Shown here piece by piece: positions 36,238-45,618 of a DNA stretch of 64,000 bases; the first letter of the stretch is position 1, and the number at the start of each line of letters is the position of its first letter. The DNA comes from Leuconostoc pseudomesenteroides KCTC 3652 (lineage in GTDB: Bacteria; Bacillota; Bacilli; Lactobacillales; Lactobacillaceae): contig NZ_BMBP01000006.1 in the NCBI RefSeq assembly GCF_014634745.1, forward strand, positions 1 through 64,000. Reading direction: 5' to 3'. The notes under the pieces were generated by a model that saw only the letters and a program-made list of their open reading frames with translations, was not told the origin of the DNA and searched no databases. The position numbers and the translations under genes were made by a program.

Positions 36238-37458
36238 ATGGCAAAATCAGAACATCCGGCAGTGTGGTATGAACATCTGCATACCGAGAAGTACACTGGC
36301 GCAAGACGTGGCCGCATTCACACGCCGCACGGCACATTTGAGACGCCAATGTTCATGCCGGTTGGTACACAAGGAGCCGTTAAAGGCGTTGGCACGCGTG
36401 AATTAAAGGATATTGGGGCTCAATTTATTTTGAGCAATACCTATCACTTATGGGTTCGTCCTGGGGATGAGTTAATCGCGCAAGCTGGTGGTTTACACAA
36501 ATATATGGGTTGGGACCAAGCCATATTGACTGATTCAGGTGGCTTCCAAGTCTTCTCACTGGCTGACGCTCGTAAGCTCAAAGAAGAAGGCGTCACTTTC
36601 CAAAACCACGTCAATGGTGACAAGATGTTTCTCTCACCTGAAGTGGCGATGAGAATTCAGAACAATTTGGGTTCAGATGTCATGATGCAACTGGACGAAG
36701 CCATTCCGTACTTTGAGACTTATGAATATATTAAGGAATCAATGCAACGGTCATTACGCTGGGCCGAACGCGCGCAAGTTGCCCACAAAAATCCTGACAC
36801 TCAAGCGCTGTTTGGTATTGTCCAAGGCGCTGGTTTTAAAGCATTGCGTACGGAGTCTGCTAATGGCTTAGTTGGCATGGACTTGCCTGGTTATGCAGTT
36901 GGTGGTTTATCAGTTGGTGAATCTAAAAAAGAAATGAACCGCGTGCTTGATTTTACTATGCCACTGTTGCCAGAAGACAAGCCGCGCTATCTTATGGGCG
37001 TGGCAGCACCTGATTCGTTGATTGACGGCGTTATTCGTGGGGTTGATATGTTTGACTCGGTGTTGCCCACTCGAATTGGTCGTAAAGGTACCTTAATGAC
37101 ACGCTTTGGTCGTGTCGTCATCAAAAATTCAAAGTACAAAAATGATTTCACGCCATTGGATCCAGATTTGAGCTATTACTCACCCAATCCAATTCGTCGT
37201 GATCAATTTGGTAACTTAGCACAATATGATTTGCCAGATTACAACCCATTCCAAAATCTGACACGCTCATACTTGCATCACTTGTTTAACGCTAATGAGT
37301 TACTGGGGGCGCAATTAGCTTCAGAGCACAATTTGCGCTTCCTGCTACAATTCATGGAAGATATGCGCACAGCGATTGAAAACGATGAGTTATTGGCTTT
37401 CCGTGAGACAGTCATGGAAGAATACGGTTACAACAAACCAAATGCACGTCTTTTTTAA
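36238..37458 (+). CDS. tgt: Queuine tRNA-ribosyltransferase lacking the zinc-binding cysteines
   Basis: 406 residues. Exchanges G34 for preQ1 in GUN-anticodon tRNAs. Catalytic landmarks are intact: [11 protein letters not shown] (general base Asp), [28 protein letters not shown] (nucleophile Asp). The expected CxCxxC of the C-terminal zinc site (usually ...CDCYTCKNYTRAY...) is replaced by a longer insert ending [17 protein letters not shown], and only the His (SEHNLRF) of the four ligands remains. The whole protein contains no cysteine; even the usual DEC and FDC positions are DEA and FDS. Confidence 0.9.
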   Translation: MAKSEHPAVWYEHLHTEKYTGARRGRIHTPHGTFETPMFMPVGTQGAVKGVGTRELKDIGAQFILSNTYHLWVRPGDELIAQAGGLHKYMGWDQAILTDSGGFQVFSLADARKLKEEGVTFQNHVNGDKMFLSPEVAMRIQNNLGSDVMMQLDEAIPYFETYEYIKESMQRSLRWAERAQVAHKNPDTQALFGIVQGAGFKALRTESANGLVGMDLPGYAVGGLSVGESKKEMNRVLDFTMPLLPEDKPRYLMGVAAPDSLIDGVIRGVDMFDSVLPTRIGRKGTLMTRFGRVVIKNSKYKNDFTPLDPDLSYYSPNPIRRDQFGNLAQYDLPDYNPFQNLTRSYLHHLFNANELLGAQLASEHNLRFLLQFMEDMRTAIENDELLAFRETVMEEYGYNKPNARLF

Positions 37459-37538
37459 ATTTGGTACAATAGAGATACTAGTGAAATTGTGGGCTTTAGT
37501 CAAAATATGCTCACAGAATGAAGAAAGTAGGATATAAC

Positions 37539-37904
37539 ATGTCTTGGAATTTGATTTTGCCATTGGTGATTATCGTGGCAATGTTTTGGTTTATGTCACG
37601 TCAACAAAAAAAGCAACGTGAACAACAACAAACTATGCAAAGCAGCTTGCAAAAGGGTAGTGAAGTTGTCACAATCGGTGGCTTACATGCCGTTGTGGAC
37701 AGCGTCGACAACGCTGCAAAAACTGTTGATTTAGACGCTGAAGGCGTTATTTTGACATTTGAATTGTCAGCAATTCGTACAATCAAGAACCCTGTTGCGC
37801 CTGTGGCAGACAAGCCAACAGTTGATGACTTGAAGCCAGCCGAAACAGTTGAAGAAACAGAAAAGATTACTGATGATACTGACAAGCCATCAGATAGCAA
37901 GTAA
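37539..37904 (+). CDS. yajC: Preprotein translocase accessory subunit YajC
   Basis: 121 residues. One N-terminal helix (LILPLVIIVAMFWFM) followed by RQQKKQREQQQ and a KGSEVVTIGGLHAVV core, then an acidic Thr/Asp-rich tail. Accessory of SecDF/SecYEG. ATG 37539 is chosen for SD TAGGAT; the longer frame from 37518 adds seven residues. The tgt-yajC order is common in bacteria. Confidence 0.93.
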   Translation: MSWNLILPLVIIVAMFWFMSRQQKKQREQQQTMQSSLQKGSEVVTIGGLHAVVDSVDNAAKTVDLDAEGVILTFELSAIRTIKNPVAPVADKPTVDDLKPAETVEETEKITDDTDKPSDSK

Positions 37905-37921
37905 ATTTTCTTAACGGTATA

Positions 37922-37952
37922 ATAAAAGGGAGCGAAAGCTTCCTTTTATTTT
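37922..37952 (+). terminator. Terminator downstream of yajC
   Basis: AAAAGGGAGC / GCTTCCTTTT stem (one G-U) with a GAAA loop and T-rich tail; it ends directly before the SD of the next gene. Confidence 0.75.
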
Positions 37953-37961
37953 GGAGAAAAT

Positions 37962-38696
37962 ATGAAAACACATGCATTAACCATGTCGGATGGTACAAAA
38001 ATTGTTTATGATGAATATGGGAATGACACACTAACAACTGTTTTGTTGTTGCATGGTAACGGTAGTTCTGCGCGTCATTTTAAGCGACAATTGCCAACCT
38101 ATGCCGCACACTTACATGTCATTGCGATTGACTCAAGAGGGCATGGTCGCTCTAATAATAGACAAACGGATATTAAGATTACTGATTTAATTAGTGACAT
38201 TGAACAAATTCGTATGACGTTACACGTTGATCAAGTGGTCATTTTGGGTTACAGTGATGGCGCCAACATCGCTATGAAATATGCCATAAAATACCCGCAA
38301 CATGTGTCGCGTTTGGTACTTAATGCGCCTAATTTGACTTCAGAAGGCGTCTACAAAATTCTTTGGTGGGGAGATAATGTTGCACAAGTCGCGACTGCGG
38401 CAATGGCACCTTTCAGTGCTTATGCTAAGCGGCGTCATGAGCAATTACATGTGATGAGCGAACCGCTCAATATTACGTGTCAGCAATTGTCAGATTTAAC
38501 CATTCCTACATTGCTAGTCATCGGTGAGTTTGATTTGGTCAAGCGTCGCCATATCGAGCATATTGCTGAAATAATGCCACATGCGCAAGTCATGATTTTA
38601 AAGGGACATGGGCATTTTGTTACTTACACCAACCCGCGTAAGTTTGCGCAATTGGTGGCACCGTTTTTAATAGGGGGAAATGATGCAAAAATTTAA
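37962..38696 (+). CDS. Alpha/beta hydrolase
   Basis: 244 residues. HGNGSSARHF oxyanion region, nucleophile elbow GYSDG (Ser98 region), acid in VIGEFDLV, His in KGHGHFV. Cytoplasmic, no signal peptide. Substrate unknown; candidates are esters or lactones. Overlaps mprF by 14 bp, so the two are translated together, which hints at lipid- or envelope-linked work. Confidence 0.85.
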   Translation: MKTHALTMSDGTKIVYDEYGNDTLTTVLLLHGNGSSARHFKRQLPTYAAHLHVIAIDSRGHGRSNNRQTDIKITDLISDIEQIRMTLHVDQVVILGYSDGANIAMKYAIKYPQHVSRLVLNAPNLTSEGVYKILWWGDNVAQVATAAMAPFSAYAKRRHEQLHVMSEPLNITCQQLSDLTIPTLLVIGEFDLVKRRHIEHIAEIMPHAQVMILKGHGHFVTYTNPRKFAQLVAPFLIGGNDAKI

Positions 38697-41235
38697 ACAC
38701 TTATTATTACGATTGGTTATTCCAACCATTACCTTGATTTTGGTGACACAACTAATCATTATGACACGTGAAATTACCTGGCAGGCAATTTGGTCAAGTA
38801 TTAACGACGTGGCATGGTGGCAAGCTGCTATCTTGATTTTGCTGGGTTTGTTGGCGGTGCTGCCAACTTTATATAATGACCAATTATTAAGTCGCTGGCA
38901 GGGGTATCAGCTGAGTAATAGCGAGTTATTACAACGTTCATGGCTCATTAATGTGATTAACCTTAACGTTGGTTTTTTTGGTGTCTTGAGCGTGTTGTTA
39001 CGGCGCATTTTTTATAGTGACCAAGCGCGTAAGAATGGCGTGAAACCCTTCTTACAAATGTATTTTTTGGGACAAACTGGTTTACTGTTATCGGCAGTAT
39101 TAGTTTTATTTGATTTGTTAGTTTGGCATAGTCACTATTTTTCCGATGAAATCGGTTGGTTGGCCATATTAATCATTGTTGGGATTACCGCTTTGGCAGT
39201 ATCATTGAGTTCACGTTTGAAAGCTTGGGATAGACTGACTTGGCCAGTTGCTGGCAAATTAATGTTAAATGCTGTGGTTACTGTTAGTGCGCAAATGATT
39301 TTGTTTTTAATCATCGGCATTATCATTAATGTTAAATTAAGCTGGTTAAATATTTTAATTGTCTTCGTTATTGCTAGCACAATTGCCCTGATTTCAATGG
39401 CGCCGGGTACTTGGGGCGCGTTTGAAGTGGCGGTTTTATTGCTGATTAGTTTGTTTGGTATATCTCGTGTTGACGGTGTCATTTGGCTCATTTTGTATCG
39501 TGTGACCTTTAATTTAGTACCATTATTGAGTGCGCTGGGTTTGCTATTTTTCCGGCTATCAAAACAAATTAATCATAATTTTCGTGGCGTGCCACATTAT
39601 GTTGCGCAAGCCGTGGTACATCGTTTGGTGACGATCGCGCTTTATTTATCTGGTATTTTACTGGTGTTATCTGGTACGATGCCTCAAATCGTTGAGCGAA
39701 TACCATTATTTAACCAACTTAGATTGTGGCCGATTACTTATGCATTGGCTAATCAATTGCCTAGTATTCTATTAGGATTCTTAATTTTGATGAACGCACG
39801 TGGTGTGGCTAATCGTGTAGCGCGTGCTTATCAATCAACTATTATTGTTTTAAGTCTGACAGTCGTATATGTGCTATTTTTCTATCGCCATCTATTGCCA
39901 CTGATTTTGATTGGCTTAGTATTAATGGCAGTTATTTTTAGCAAAAAAACATTATACCGCTCACAGTTTATACACGCTTGGGAAGAACAAACCATTGATG
40001 GTGTGATATGGGGCGCCCTGATTGCTGGTTACTTAATGTTAGGCTTCATACATGTGCCAAGTATTCATCGTCACTTCACACATGTTGGTCATTTACCATC
40101 TATTCATTGGTGGTGGCTAGGAGCCATTACGATAGCGATTGTCGCGATTTCTGTTTGGCTGTTAGCACAATTTTTGCATGCCAAACAACGGCCATTAGGC
40201 ACTGAATTTGATGAAAAGCGTGTACAAGATATCTTATCAATTGGTGACAACCATTATACCAGCTTGATTTTTTTGGGCGATAAACGACTTTATTTTTATC
40301 AAGTTGAGGAACATGATGTTGTTGGTTTACAGTTTAGATTAGTCAATAATAAGGCTATGGTGATGGGTGATCCATTTGGGGAATCACGTTATTTTGCTGA
40401 AGCCATGCAAGATTTTGTTGAGGCGGCTGATCGACTCGGCTACGTACCTGTATTTTATGAGGTCAGTGAGCGTGTAGCGATGCTAGCTCATGAGTTTGGT
40501 TATGACTTTTTCAAACTAGGTGAAGAGGCGCATGTTAATCTTGCTGATTTTTCAACGGCTGGTAAAAAAATGCAGAATATTCGTTCAGAAATGAATCAAG
40601 CTGGTCGCGCTGGCTTTGAATTCAAAGTTTTGACACCACCATTCAGTCCAGACGTCATTGCGCAAATGCAGGCAATTAGTGATGAATGGTTAGCTGGTCG
40701 CGATGAAAAAGGTTACTCATTAGGTTTTTTTGACCCTAATTATTTGCAACGTGGCGAGGTGGCCATTTTGGAAAAAGATGATCGCATTGAGGCGTTTGCT
40801 TCATTGGTGGTTTCACACACAGAAAAGCAGATGGCAGTTGACTTAATGCGCTTCACCGCCTCAGCACCTAATGGGGTGATGGATGTTCTCTTTGTTAATG
40901 TCTTCAAGTATGCAAAGTCGCAAAACTATGAAACTTTTAATTTAGGCATGTCACCCTTAGCCAATGTTGGACTTCATCGGCAAAGCTTTGGACGCGAGCG
41001 ATTAGCTAACTTAGTCTATCAATTCGGATCCAAAGTTTATTCCTTTGAAGGCTTACATCACTACAAAAATAAATTTTCTCCTAAGTGGCAGGCAATGTAC
41101 ATTGCCTATTCGAGAAAAAGCAGCATTATTGCTGTGATGATTGGACTACTGAAGGTTGATAATAAGGGAGTGGCTCATGCACCAGAAATAGATTTGCGTT
41201 ATACTAAAGACAATTTGGATGAGGAGGGCAATTAA
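38683..41235 (+). CDS. mprF: Phosphatidylglycerol lysyltransferase MprF
   Basis: 850 residues. The N-terminal LPG flippase domain (about 14 helices, residues 1-500) includes ISMAPGTWGAFEVAVLLL. The C-terminal DUF2156 synthase has VMGDPFGE, YEVSERVAMLAHEFGYDFFKLGEEA and FNLGMSPLANVG. It adds Lys (or another amino acid) to phosphatidylglycerol, lowering surface charge and giving resistance to cationic peptides. ATG 38683 sits 5 nt from GGGGG and is preferred over ATG 38680. Confidence 0.93.
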   Translation: MQKFKHLLLRLVIPTITLILVTQLIIMTREITWQAIWSSINDVAWWQAAILILLGLLAVLPTLYNDQLLSRWQGYQLSNSELLQRSWLINVINLNVGFFGVLSVLLRRIFYSDQARKNGVKPFLQMYFLGQTGLLLSAVLVLFDLLVWHSHYFSDEIGWLAILIIVGITALAVSLSSRLKAWDRLTWPVAGKLMLNAVVTVSAQMILFLIIGIIINVKLSWLNILIVFVIASTIALISMAPGTWGAFEVAVLLLISLFGISRVDGVIWLILYRVTFNLVPLLSALGLLFFRLSKQINHNFRGVPHYVAQAVVHRLVTIALYLSGILLVLSGTMPQIVERIPLFNQLRLWPITYALANQLPSILLGFLILMNARGVANRVARAYQSTIIVLSLTVVYVLFFYRHLLPLILIGLVLMAVIFSKKTLYRSQFIHAWEEQTIDGVIWGALIAGYLMLGFIHVPSIHRHFTHVGHLPSIHWWWLGAITIAIVAISVWLLAQFLHAKQRPLGTEFDEKRVQDILSIGDNHYTSLIFLGDKRLYFYQVEEHDVVGLQFRLVNNKAMVMGDPFGESRYFAEAMQDFVEAADRLGYVPVFYEVSERVAMLAHEFGYDFFKLGEEAHVNLADFSTAGKKMQNIRSEMNQAGRAGFEFKVLTPPFSPDVIAQMQAISDEWLAGRDEKGYSLGFFDPNYLQRGEVAILEKDDRIEAFASLVVSHTEKQMAVDLMRFTASAPNGVMDVLFVNVFKYAKSQNYETFNLGMSPLANVGLHRQSFGRERLANLVYQFGSKVYSFEGLHHYKNKFSPKWQAMYIAYSRKSSIIAVMIGLLKVDNKGVAHAPEIDLRYTKDNLDEEGN

Positions 41236-41238
41236 ACA

Positions 41239-41901
41239 ATGCCAATGCATGAATATTTTATGGGCATGACACAACTAGAGCTCATTAATCGCGCGCCGGG
41301 ATTTTTCAAATATCAACCCCACAACGTAGCGGCGCACTCTTGGAAAGTGACGCAAATCGCGCAGTTTTTAGCGGATGTTGAGGAACAAAATGGTGCCAAA
41401 ATTAATTGGCAATCGGTTTATGAAAAAGCCTTGAATCATGATTACACAGAACGATTTATCGGTGATATCAAAACACCCGTGAAATATGCGACCTCAACCT
41501 TACGGTCGATGTTAGCTGACGTAGAAGATTCAATGACCGAAAATTTTATCAAAACAGAAATCCCAACACAATTTCAAGCGGCTTACACACGAAGGCTTGG
41601 TGAAGGTAAAGACGACAGCATTGAAGGACAAATTTTGTCCATTGCAGATAAAATTGACCTGATGTATGAAGCGTATGGCGAACTTGAAAAGTTTAATCCA
41701 GAACCAGTCTATGTTTCAATTTTCCAAAGCAGTTTAGAAGCACTTTCTGAGTATCAATCGATGGCGAGTGTTAAGTATTTAGCCACTGAAATTTTACCAG
41801 ACATTTTCCACGAAACTTTCATCCACAAAGCATTGTTATATGATCTAGCGAAAAGTCTACTACCTGATTTCGCTGCGAAAGTTAATAAGCCAACACAGTA
41901 A
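41239..41901 (+). CDS. HD-domain phosphohydrolase, YfbR-like
   Basis: 220 residues. Metal ligands of an HD fold are visible: AAHSWKV (His), NHDYTERFIGD (His-Asp), ILSIADKIDLMYEAYGE (Asp). YfbR-type proteins are 5'-deoxynucleotidases; substrate here is not proven. SD GAGGAGG lies within the mprF end, so it belongs to the same transcript. Confidence 0.8.
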   Translation: MPMHEYFMGMTQLELINRAPGFFKYQPHNVAAHSWKVTQIAQFLADVEEQNGAKINWQSVYEKALNHDYTERFIGDIKTPVKYATSTLRSMLADVEDSMTENFIKTEIPTQFQAAYTRRLGEGKDDSIEGQILSIADKIDLMYEAYGELEKFNPEPVYVSIFQSSLEALSEYQSMASVKYLATEILPDIFHETFIHKALLYDLAKSLLPDFAAKVNKPTQ

Positions 41902-41928
41902 AATTTACCATTTAGAAAGGCAAATATA

Positions 41929-42588
41929 ATGAAATTATATGTTGTACGTCACGGGCAAACCATCTTTAATCAACTCAACAAAGTACAAGGGTGGGCTGAT
42001 ACACCACTTACTAAAAAAGGTGAAAAAGATGGGAAAATGGCTGGTCAACGACTAAAAAATGTCAAATTCAATGCTGCTTATTCTTCAGATACGTCGCGTG
42101 CTATCCACACGGCTGAGTTTGTCTTGGCTGAAAACAATAATCCCACGCCACAGTTGAAGTTTATGCCTGAATGGCGTGAATATTTTTTCGGGAGCTTTGA
42201 AGGTGGTAGCAACGATATTATGTGGGGTGCTGTCGCTGATGCATTCGATGTTAGCGAAAAAACGCCTGATGCGATTGCTGAGTCAATACATGATATGACG
42301 GCTATCATGAACAAAATTCATGAAGTAGATCCGCAACATATTGGCGAAACTGCCGCTGATTTTTGGCAACGTATGTCGGGGGCATTGGACCACTTGAAAG
42401 CCAAGCATCAACCCAACGATAATATTCTAATTGTGACTCATGGACAACTGATCGGTAATTTGGCGCAACACTATGCTCATCTTAATGACGCCCAGCGTCC
42501 TCGTAATGGTGCTGTTGCCGTGTTTGATTTGGATGACAGTGGTTTGAGAGTGACTCATTTTAATGATTTGGAAACTAATTTCATCTAA
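41929..42588 (+). CDS. Histidine phosphatase family protein
   Basis: 219 residues. N-terminal RHG motif (YVVRHGQTIFN), Arg (SSDTSRAIHTAEF), acid (EWREYFFGSFEG) and second His (IVTHGQLIG). A 2H-phosphatase of the PhoE/GpmB type; substrate unknown. Last gene of the yajC-mprF region. Confidence 0.88.
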   Translation: MKLYVVRHGQTIFNQLNKVQGWADTPLTKKGEKDGKMAGQRLKNVKFNAAYSSDTSRAIHTAEFVLAENNNPTPQLKFMPEWREYFFGSFEGGSNDIMWGAVADAFDVSEKTPDAIAESIHDMTAIMNKIHEVDPQHIGETAADFWQRMSGALDHLKAKHQPNDNILIVTHGQLIGNLAQHYAHLNDAQRPRNGAVAVFDLDDSGLRVTHFNDLETNFI

Positions 42589-42649
42589 AAATAGATGTAT
42601 TTAAAAATTCTTTACTTCTACTAGCAAATAAAATAAACCTTTTAGCCAT

Positions 42650-42679
42650 GATGTTTTCACGATTGTTTCTGAAAACATC
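42650..42679 (+). terminator. Terminator before the MFS gene
   Basis: Perfect 10-bp stem GATGTTTTCA / TGAAAACATC with a 10-nt loop and a moderately T-rich tail. Confidence 0.7.
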
Positions 42680-42713
42680 ATTGTTATTTTCTTCACAAAA
42701 ATTTGATAAACGA

Positions 42714-42743
42714 TTGACATTTTAGAGTGGAACCGGTTACAAT
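42714..42743 (+). promoter_or_regulatory. Promoter and cre of the MFS-sucrose phosphorylase operon
   Basis: TTGACA (42714-42719), 18-bp spacer, TACAAT (42738-42743). TGGAACCGGTTACA (42728-42741) fully matches the cre pattern TGNAANCGNTNNCA and lies between the promoter boxes. A LacI-type sucrose repressor site would look similar. TCTTCACAAA (42690-42699) upstream is the reverse complement of a motif at 2803 and 13548. Confidence 0.8.
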
Positions 42744-42780
42744 ATTATGGTAAGTGATTATCATAATTGAAGGAGATAAC

Positions 42781-43971
42781 ATGGTTAAACAAGATAGCCT
42801 GCTCACTAAGATTGCGTTTTTGGGCATTTCATTTGTCTTGACAAGTGCGTATGCTATTAACGGGGCATTGCCACAAATGACTGAGGCATTGCACATTTCA
42901 TCGACAGAGGCGCAGGTTTTGGCAACAACACCATCCATTACGGTGACAGTTTTTGTCCTATTGAGCAGCTTTATAGCTGCAAAGCTAGGTGACAAGAACA
43001 CTATCATTTTAGGTGTGACATTAGTAGGGTTAGCTGGTATTGTGCCAATGTTCACTGACTCGTACGTGATCATATTAGCATCACGGACAATACTGGGTGC
43101 TGGGTTAGGTATTTTTAATTCATTGGCAGTTTCTATGATTGCAGTGATGTACAATGGTAAAACACGTGCGGCGATGCTAGGATATCGCGCAGCTGCTGAA
43201 CAAGTGGGGCAAGCCGTTTTGACTTTGCTAGCCGGCTTGTTACTGGCGTTTGGATGGCGCGCAACATTTTTGGTCTATTTGATTGCCTTTCCAATCTTAT
43301 TCTTATTCATCAAACGCGTGCCTGATACCTCAGAGATGACGCCGTTACAATCGTCAAAATCTGAAAAGACAACAGTTGAAAAAATAACGCGAATTAGTCC
43401 CTTAGTGCTTGTCTTTACACTATTTGCTGCATTTTTAGTGATTGATTACATGGCCATCCAATTGAGCTTCCCTTTTATGGCAACTGAATTAAAAGGTGAA
43501 GGGTATAATACATCCCCAATCTTATCAGCGATGCTAATTGCTGCAACAGTTGGTGGCGTAACTTATGGCTGGTTTGTGGCGACTTTTGGTCGCTTCACAC
43601 TGCAAATTGGTTTGGTATTGATGGCAGTCTCTAACTTCTTAGTGGCCTTTTCACATGGCAATTTCATCATGTTGATTGCAGGGGTACTACTGATTGGTTT
43701 CCCACTACAATTAATTTCACCATTCATTTTTAATCAATTACCAAAATTGGGACCAGTTGCGCGTCAATCGTTGATTACTTCAATCATTTTGATTGGATTT
43801 AATGTTGGGGTCTTCGTTGAACCAATGTTTGTGGCGACTTTTGCCAGCTTGATTGGTCACGGTGGTGGCAGTGCTGCCGCATCAGCGTATGCTACAATTC
43901 CTTATTTGGGATTAGTACTGCTCATTATCGCAATCGTTACAGTTATTACTAGCAGAAAACAGGAGAAATAA
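42781..43971 (+). CDS. MFS transporter linked to sucrose phosphorylase
   Basis: 396 residues, 12 helices, with the AraJ/DHA1-like pattern ([16 protein letters not shown] between helices 2 and 3, [13 protein letters not shown]). That subgroup contains drug and sugar efflux proteins rather than classical sugar symporters. Its stop is 2 bp before the sucrose phosphorylase ATG and they share a cre-controlled promoter. This suggests a sugar-related substrate: sucrose uptake or export of a product such as fructose. ATG 42781 has SD GAAGGAG. Confidence 0.75.
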
Positions 43972-43973
43972 TA

Positions 43974-45446
43974 ATGGAAATTCAAAACAAAGCAATGTTG
44001 ATCACTTATGCTGATTCGTTGGGCAAAAACTTAAAAGATGTTCATCAAGTCTTGAAAGAAGATATTGGAGATGCGATTGGTGGGGTTCATTTGTTGCCTT
44101 TCTTCCCTTCAACAGGTGATCGCGGTTTTGCGCCAGCCGATTATACTCGTGTTGATGCCGCATTTGGTGATTGGGCAGATGTCGAAGCATTGGGTGAAGA
44201 ATACTATTTGATGTTTGACTTCATGATTAACCATATTTCTCGTGAATCAGTGATGTATCAAGATTTTAAGAAGAATCATGACGATTCAAAGTATAAAGAT
44301 TTCTTTATTCGTTGGGAAAAGTTCTGGGCAAAGGCCGGCGAAAACCGTCCAACACAAGCCGATGTTGACTTAATTTACAAGCGTAAAGATAAGGCACCAA
44401 CGCAAGAAATCACTTTTGATGATGGCACAACAGAAAACTTGTGGAATACTTTTGGTGAAGAACAAATTGACATTGATGTTAATTCAGCCATTGCCAAGGA
44501 ATTTATTAAGACAACCCTTGAAGACATGGTAAAACATGGTGCTAACTTGATTCGTTTGGATGCCTTTGCGTATGCAGTTAAAAAAGTTGACACAAATGAC
44601 TTCTTCGTTGAGCCAGAAATCTGGGACACTTTGAATGAAGTACGTGAAATTTTGACACCATTAAAGGCTGAAATTTTACCAGAAATTCATGAACATTACT
44701 CAATCCCTAAAAAGATCAATGATCATGGTTACTTCACCTATGACTTTGCATTACCAATGACAACGCTTTACACATTGTATTCAGGTAAGACAAATCAATT
44801 GGCAAAGTGGTTGAAGATGTCACCAATGAAGCAATTCACAACATTGGACACGCATGATGGTATTGGTGTCGTTGATGCCCGTGATATTCTAACTGATGAT
44901 GAAATTGACTACGCTTCTGAACAACTTTACAAGGTTGGCGCGAATGTCAAAAAGACATATTCATCTGCTTCATACAACAACCTTGATATTTACCAAATTA
45001 ACTCAACTTATTATTCAGCATTGGGAAATGATGATGCAGCATACTTGTTGAGTCGTGTCTTCCAAGTCTTTGCGCCTGGAATTCCACAAATTTATTACGT
45101 TGGTTTGTTGGCAGGTGAAAACGATATCGCGCTTTTGGAGTCAACTAAAGAAGGTCGTAATATTAACCGTCATTACTATACGCGTGAAGAAGTTAAGTCA
45201 GAAGTTAAGCGACCAGTTGTTGCTAACTTATTGAAGCTATTGTCATGGCGTAATGAAAGCCCTGCATTTGATTTGGCTGGCTCAATCACAGTTGACACGC
45301 CAACTGATACAACAATTGTGGTGACACGTCAAGATGAAAATGGTCAAAACAAAGCTGTATTAACAGCCGATGCGGCCAACAAAACTTTTGAAATCGTTGA
45401 GAATGGTCAAACTGTTATGAGCAGTGATAATTTGACTCAGAACTAA
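43974..45446 (+). CDS. sucP: Sucrose phosphorylase
   Basis: 490 residues, GH13 subfamily 18. Sucrose + Pi gives glucose-1-P + fructose, saving ATP. Nucleophile Asp in [10 protein letters not shown], acid/base Glu in [10 protein letters not shown], stabilising Asp in TLDTHDGIG. The sequence reads like the well-known L. mesenteroides enzyme throughout. SD CAGGAG lies in the end of the MFS gene. A terminator follows at once. Confidence 0.98.
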
Positions 45447-45470
45447 ACTATATTTGAATCAATTTCTAAG

Positions 45471-45499
45471 AACTGTTTCCTGAGGGAAGCAGTTTTTTT
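45471..45499 (+). terminator. Terminator of the sucrose phosphorylase operon
   Basis: AACTGTTTCC / GGAAGCAGTT with a TGAG loop and T7. Confidence 0.9.
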
Positions 45500-45521
45500 G
45501 CTGATAGTGGGAAATATTATA

Positions 45522-45550
45522 TTGACAGACAAAGTAATTTATTTTATACT
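45522..45550 (+). promoter_or_regulatory. Promoter of the ABC exporter operon
   Basis: TTGACA (45522-45527), 17-bp spacer, TATACT (45545-45550): near consensus, so probably strong and constitutive. Confidence 0.8.
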
Positions 45551-45618
45551 AAACTCACTGTTCAAAAGCTTTAAAAATTGTGCGCTGTCAATTACAGTGT
45601 GTTGAAAGAGGGAATGAC

